A stretch of 31,744 bases of DNA from UBA685 sp049890115 (lineage in GTDB: Bacteria; Pseudomonadota; Alphaproteobacteria; Puniceispirillales; Puniceispirillaceae), in NCBI GenBank assembly GCA_049890115.1, contig JBMHCC010000021.1, positions 1 to 31,744 of the forward strand, given 5' to 3'. The notes under the pieces are model-generated. The model was not told the DNA's origin. It worked only from the letters and a program-made list of their open reading frames with translations, and made no database searches. Within the stretch, counting starts at the first letter, position 1. Each line of letters starts with the position of its first letter. The position numbers and the translations under genes were made by a program. Shown one piece after another: positions 29,887-31,744 of this stretch.

Positions 29887-31581
29887 ATGCGTTCTTATTT
29901 TTTGTTACATGTCAGATCCATTTGCGTCTCTTCTATGCCGCTTTTGGTTGGGCTTGCTTTGTTTTTGGCAAGTTGTGCACCTGTTGAGGTTGCTGAACAG
30001 AGCGCCATTGTATCGCAAATTCAGCCAGAGTTACCTGCAGAAGATATTTTACCGGCACAAGATATTTTAAAAGAAGAACAAGATAATCAAACGATTGAAC
30101 AAGTGCAGACCACGCCCTCAGGCTCTGTGACCACTGACTCGATGATTGCAGAAATTGATAAGGCGATTAAAGCGCAAGATGAGGAGAGACAAAAACAAAT
30201 TGAAGATGCCGAGCGTATCACTGAGCAAGCCAAGGATGATGTGATTGCCTCTATTATTTGGGAATTGGAGCAAACAGATAACCAGTCTCAAACAACACCG
30301 ACAACAGCGCGGTTGGAAGATTTAATTCCAGTAGGTCGCGACCCGTCACTTGAAGAAGCCGCACTTGATGCGGCCTTTGCCATGCTACAATCTCCAAAAG
30401 AGGCTGTACCAGAAATGACTTTCACCATGCCTGCTAAAACAGAAGGCAGAAAGCGTATTGGTGTCTTTGTGCCTCGTACAGGGGCGCGTGCGATTTATGG
30501 AAATCAAGTGGCTGATGGTATTGAAATGGCGTTATTCCAGATCAATAATCCGATTCTTGATATTATTTATTTTGATACCAATCCAGACAAGCTTCCTGCC
30601 GCGATTGCACAATCAGCTTTACAGGCTGAGATTGATATTGCTATCGGCCCCTTATTTAGTGATAGAGCAAAGGCCATTGGGCCTTATTTCATGCCTCATG
30701 ATATTCCTGTATTATCTCTATCAAATAATCACGAAATTGCGCGTAATGGTTTATGGGTTTTGGGGTTTTTGCCTGAGCAACAAATTGATGGTGTGTTGGC
30801 TGAATCGATTCTCAAAGATTATGATGAGATTGCGATATTATCAGATCAATCTGCCTATGGGGCTGTGATCACAAAACATGTCACCAAAAGATTGAAAGAT
30901 TTTGGTTTGAGCCCCTCCTCTGTCTCTCGTGTTGATGGGACAGTAGGCGCAGATGATGCCCAATTGGTTGAACAGTTAAAGGCATTTGCACGTTATAAGC
31001 CACTGGAAGATGATGAGCTTGTGGATGATATTCCGCCTCCATATGATAGTATAATTATCGCTGGGGGTGCTGATTTTGTACTCAAAGTGGCTCCTTTATT
31101 ATCCTATTATGATTTAGGTCCTGATCGCGTTAATTATCTGGGAACTGATTTATGGGCGAATGCAGGCTTGCTCGGAGAGCCGTCTTTGCAAGGCGCCTAT
31201 ATCGCGACTATCAGGCCTGATTTACGAGATGTGTTTGGGGCACGTTATGATGGTTTATATCAGGCGCGCGGCACCTCATCTGAAGGGTCTTTTTTAAGTC
31301 AATTGGGCTTTGATGCTTTTGCTGTGGCAGCCTCTGCTGTAAGCCCATCATCTTTGCCATTAGATAATGCGACATCTGGCTTGCAATCTGCTGTGGTCTC
31401 TCATTTGGTCAAAGAGCAAGGCTTCAAAGGATATACAGGCGCTTTTCGATTATTGGCAAATGGTCTCAATCAACGTGATTTTTCATTATATCAAGTTGAA
31501 AATGGACAATTACAACCAGCCTCTATGACGCCAAAAGCGACTGAAGCATATAATTCAGACGAAGCCGTCCTTCAAAACTAG
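29887..31581 (+). CDS. Penicillin-binding-protein activator, LpoA/LppC family lipoprotein
   Basis: LpoA-type lipoproteins reach from the outer membrane to stimulate peptidoglycan synthases. The 564 residues start with a signal ending in LFLASC (Cys30). A long Gln, Glu, Asp and Thr-rich linker with a charged helical part lies at about 35-185. The periplasmic-binding-protein-like domain runs from about 190 (KRIGVFVPRTGARAIYGNQVADGIEMAL) through IAIGPLFSDRAKAIGPYF and IPVLSLSNN to near the C-terminus. The N-terminal TPR part of E. coli LpoA is replaced by the shorter linker, as in alphaproteobacteria. It lies next to rsmI and yraN, as yraM (lpoA) does in E. coli. Its end overlaps hemW by 59 bases, tail to tail. 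Confidence 0.87.
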   Translation: MRSYFLLHVRSICVSSMPLLVGLALFLASCAPVEVAEQSAIVSQIQPELPAEDILPAQDILKEEQDNQTIEQVQTTPSGSVTTDSMIAEIDKAIKAQDEERQKQIEDAERITEQAKDDVIASIIWELEQTDNQSQTTPTTARLEDLIPVGRDPSLEEAALDAAFAMLQSPKEAVPEMTFTMPAKTEGRKRIGVFVPRTGARAIYGNQVADGIEMALFQINNPILDIIYFDTNPDKLPAAIAQSALQAEIDIAIGPLFSDRAKAIGPYFMPHDIPVLSLSNNHEIARNGLWVLGFLPEQQIDGVLAESILKDYDEIAILSDQSAYGAVITKHVTKRLKDFGLSPSSVSRVDGTVGADDAQLVEQLKAFARYKPLEDDELVDDIPPPYDSIIIAGGADFVLKVAPLLSYYDLGPDRVNYLGTDLWANAGLLGEPSLQGAYIATIRPDLRDVFGARYDGLYQARGTSSEGSFLSQLGFDAFAVAASAVSPSSLPLDNATSGLQSAVVSHLVKEQGFKGYTGAFRLLANGLNQRDFSLYQVENGQLQPASMTPKATEAYNSDEAVLQN

Positions 31582-31744
31582 CTTTCATATGTGTCTTTGT
31601 CACATCAAGCCAGCCAGCTTCAACGAATTGTTCGATATAGCGTCCATCAAAAGGCCATCCTGCGCTGGTATCTTGAAGGGCTGATAGGCGTGATAAGGGC
31701 ACGCCTTCAGCTAGTCTTAACCCCATCATCATGATTTCTTCGAT
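31523..31744 (-). CDS. hemW: HemW-like radical SAM haem chaperone, C-terminal end (partial)
   Basis: Only the last 73 residues are inside the window; the gene enters at the right-hand edge. EEIMMMGLRLAEGVPLSRL followed by a short winged-helix-like stretch and RLRLNYMLQSLLAS matches the C-terminus of HemW, often annotated as oxygen-independent coproporphyrinogen oxidase. HemW is thought to deliver haem to target proteins. The radical SAM CxxxCxxC motif would lie outside. The stop codon at 31523-31525 lies inside the LpoA-like gene. Confidence 0.82.
   Translation of the reverse strand: MEEIMMMGLRLAEGVPLSRLSALQDTSAGWPFDGRYIEQFVEAGWLDVTKTHMKASFEGRLRLNYMLQSLLAS

Noticed and set aside
1..31744. 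Mobile elements, CRISPR arrays, toxin-antitoxin pairs, phage genes, tRNA or rRNA genes
   Set aside because: I looked for repeats, transposase-like or integrase-like proteins and tRNA-like cloverleaf ends and saw none. All gaps are short and the gene set is core.

Overview
This window is a chromosomal core region of an alphaproteobacterium, and it appears to span the predicted chromosomal replication origin. The order hemE | AT-rich gap | ppsR-maf-coaE-dnaQ-secB, with mnmE-mnmG-rsmG-parA-parB close by, is the classic alphaproteobacterial origin neighbourhood known from Caulobacter and Rickettsia. Base composition is fairly A/T-rich (by eye, low 40s % G+C). The porin style and gene order would suit a marine lineage such as SAR116/Puniceispirillales, but that placement is inference.

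Layout. (1) 1-5740, plus strand: an abundant-type porin with its own terminator, a DUF3576 lipoprotein, leuS, an LptE-like lipoprotein and holA. (2) 5773-11526, minus strand: one operon read mnmE-mnmG-rsmG-parA-parB. Three perfect 16-bp parS palindromes lie in or beside it: inside rsmG, between mnmE and mnmG, and inside the divergent gene ogt. (3) 12188-15074, minus strand: hemE-hemJ, then rho, whose likely intrinsic terminator lies inside the convergent ogt gene. (4) 15075-15455: the only gene-free stretch over 300 bases. It holds an A/T tract, three TAG repeats, a short G-rich cluster and several DnaA boxes, and is the predicted oriC. (5) 15456-18245, plus strand: ppsR-maf-coaE-dnaQ, with secB and fxsA opposite. 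(6) 19590-25301, plus strand: timA-smr-xre, then hisB-hisH-GNAT-hisA-hisF-hisE-hinT. (7) 25389-31744: comM facing gshB-dolP-yraN-rsmI, then an LpoA/LppC-type lipoprotein facing the end of hemW, which runs off the window.

How it fits together. Most genes on both sides of 15.1-15.4 kb point away from it, as expected for an origin. ParA and ParB act on the parS sites 3-7 kb from it to segregate newly copied origins. HolA and DnaQ are replisome subunits. SecB, TimA, LptE, DolP, the LpoA-like protein and the porin are envelope biogenesis proteins. The his block carries five enzymes of histidine synthesis. No mobile element, CRISPR array, prophage, tRNA or rRNA was seen. I did not find a new multi-gene system. 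The points worth attention are the origin architecture, the parS sites written into coding sequence, the rho terminator placement, nested inverted repeats at the timA promoter, and two expected neighbours (aroE, mltA) that are missing.
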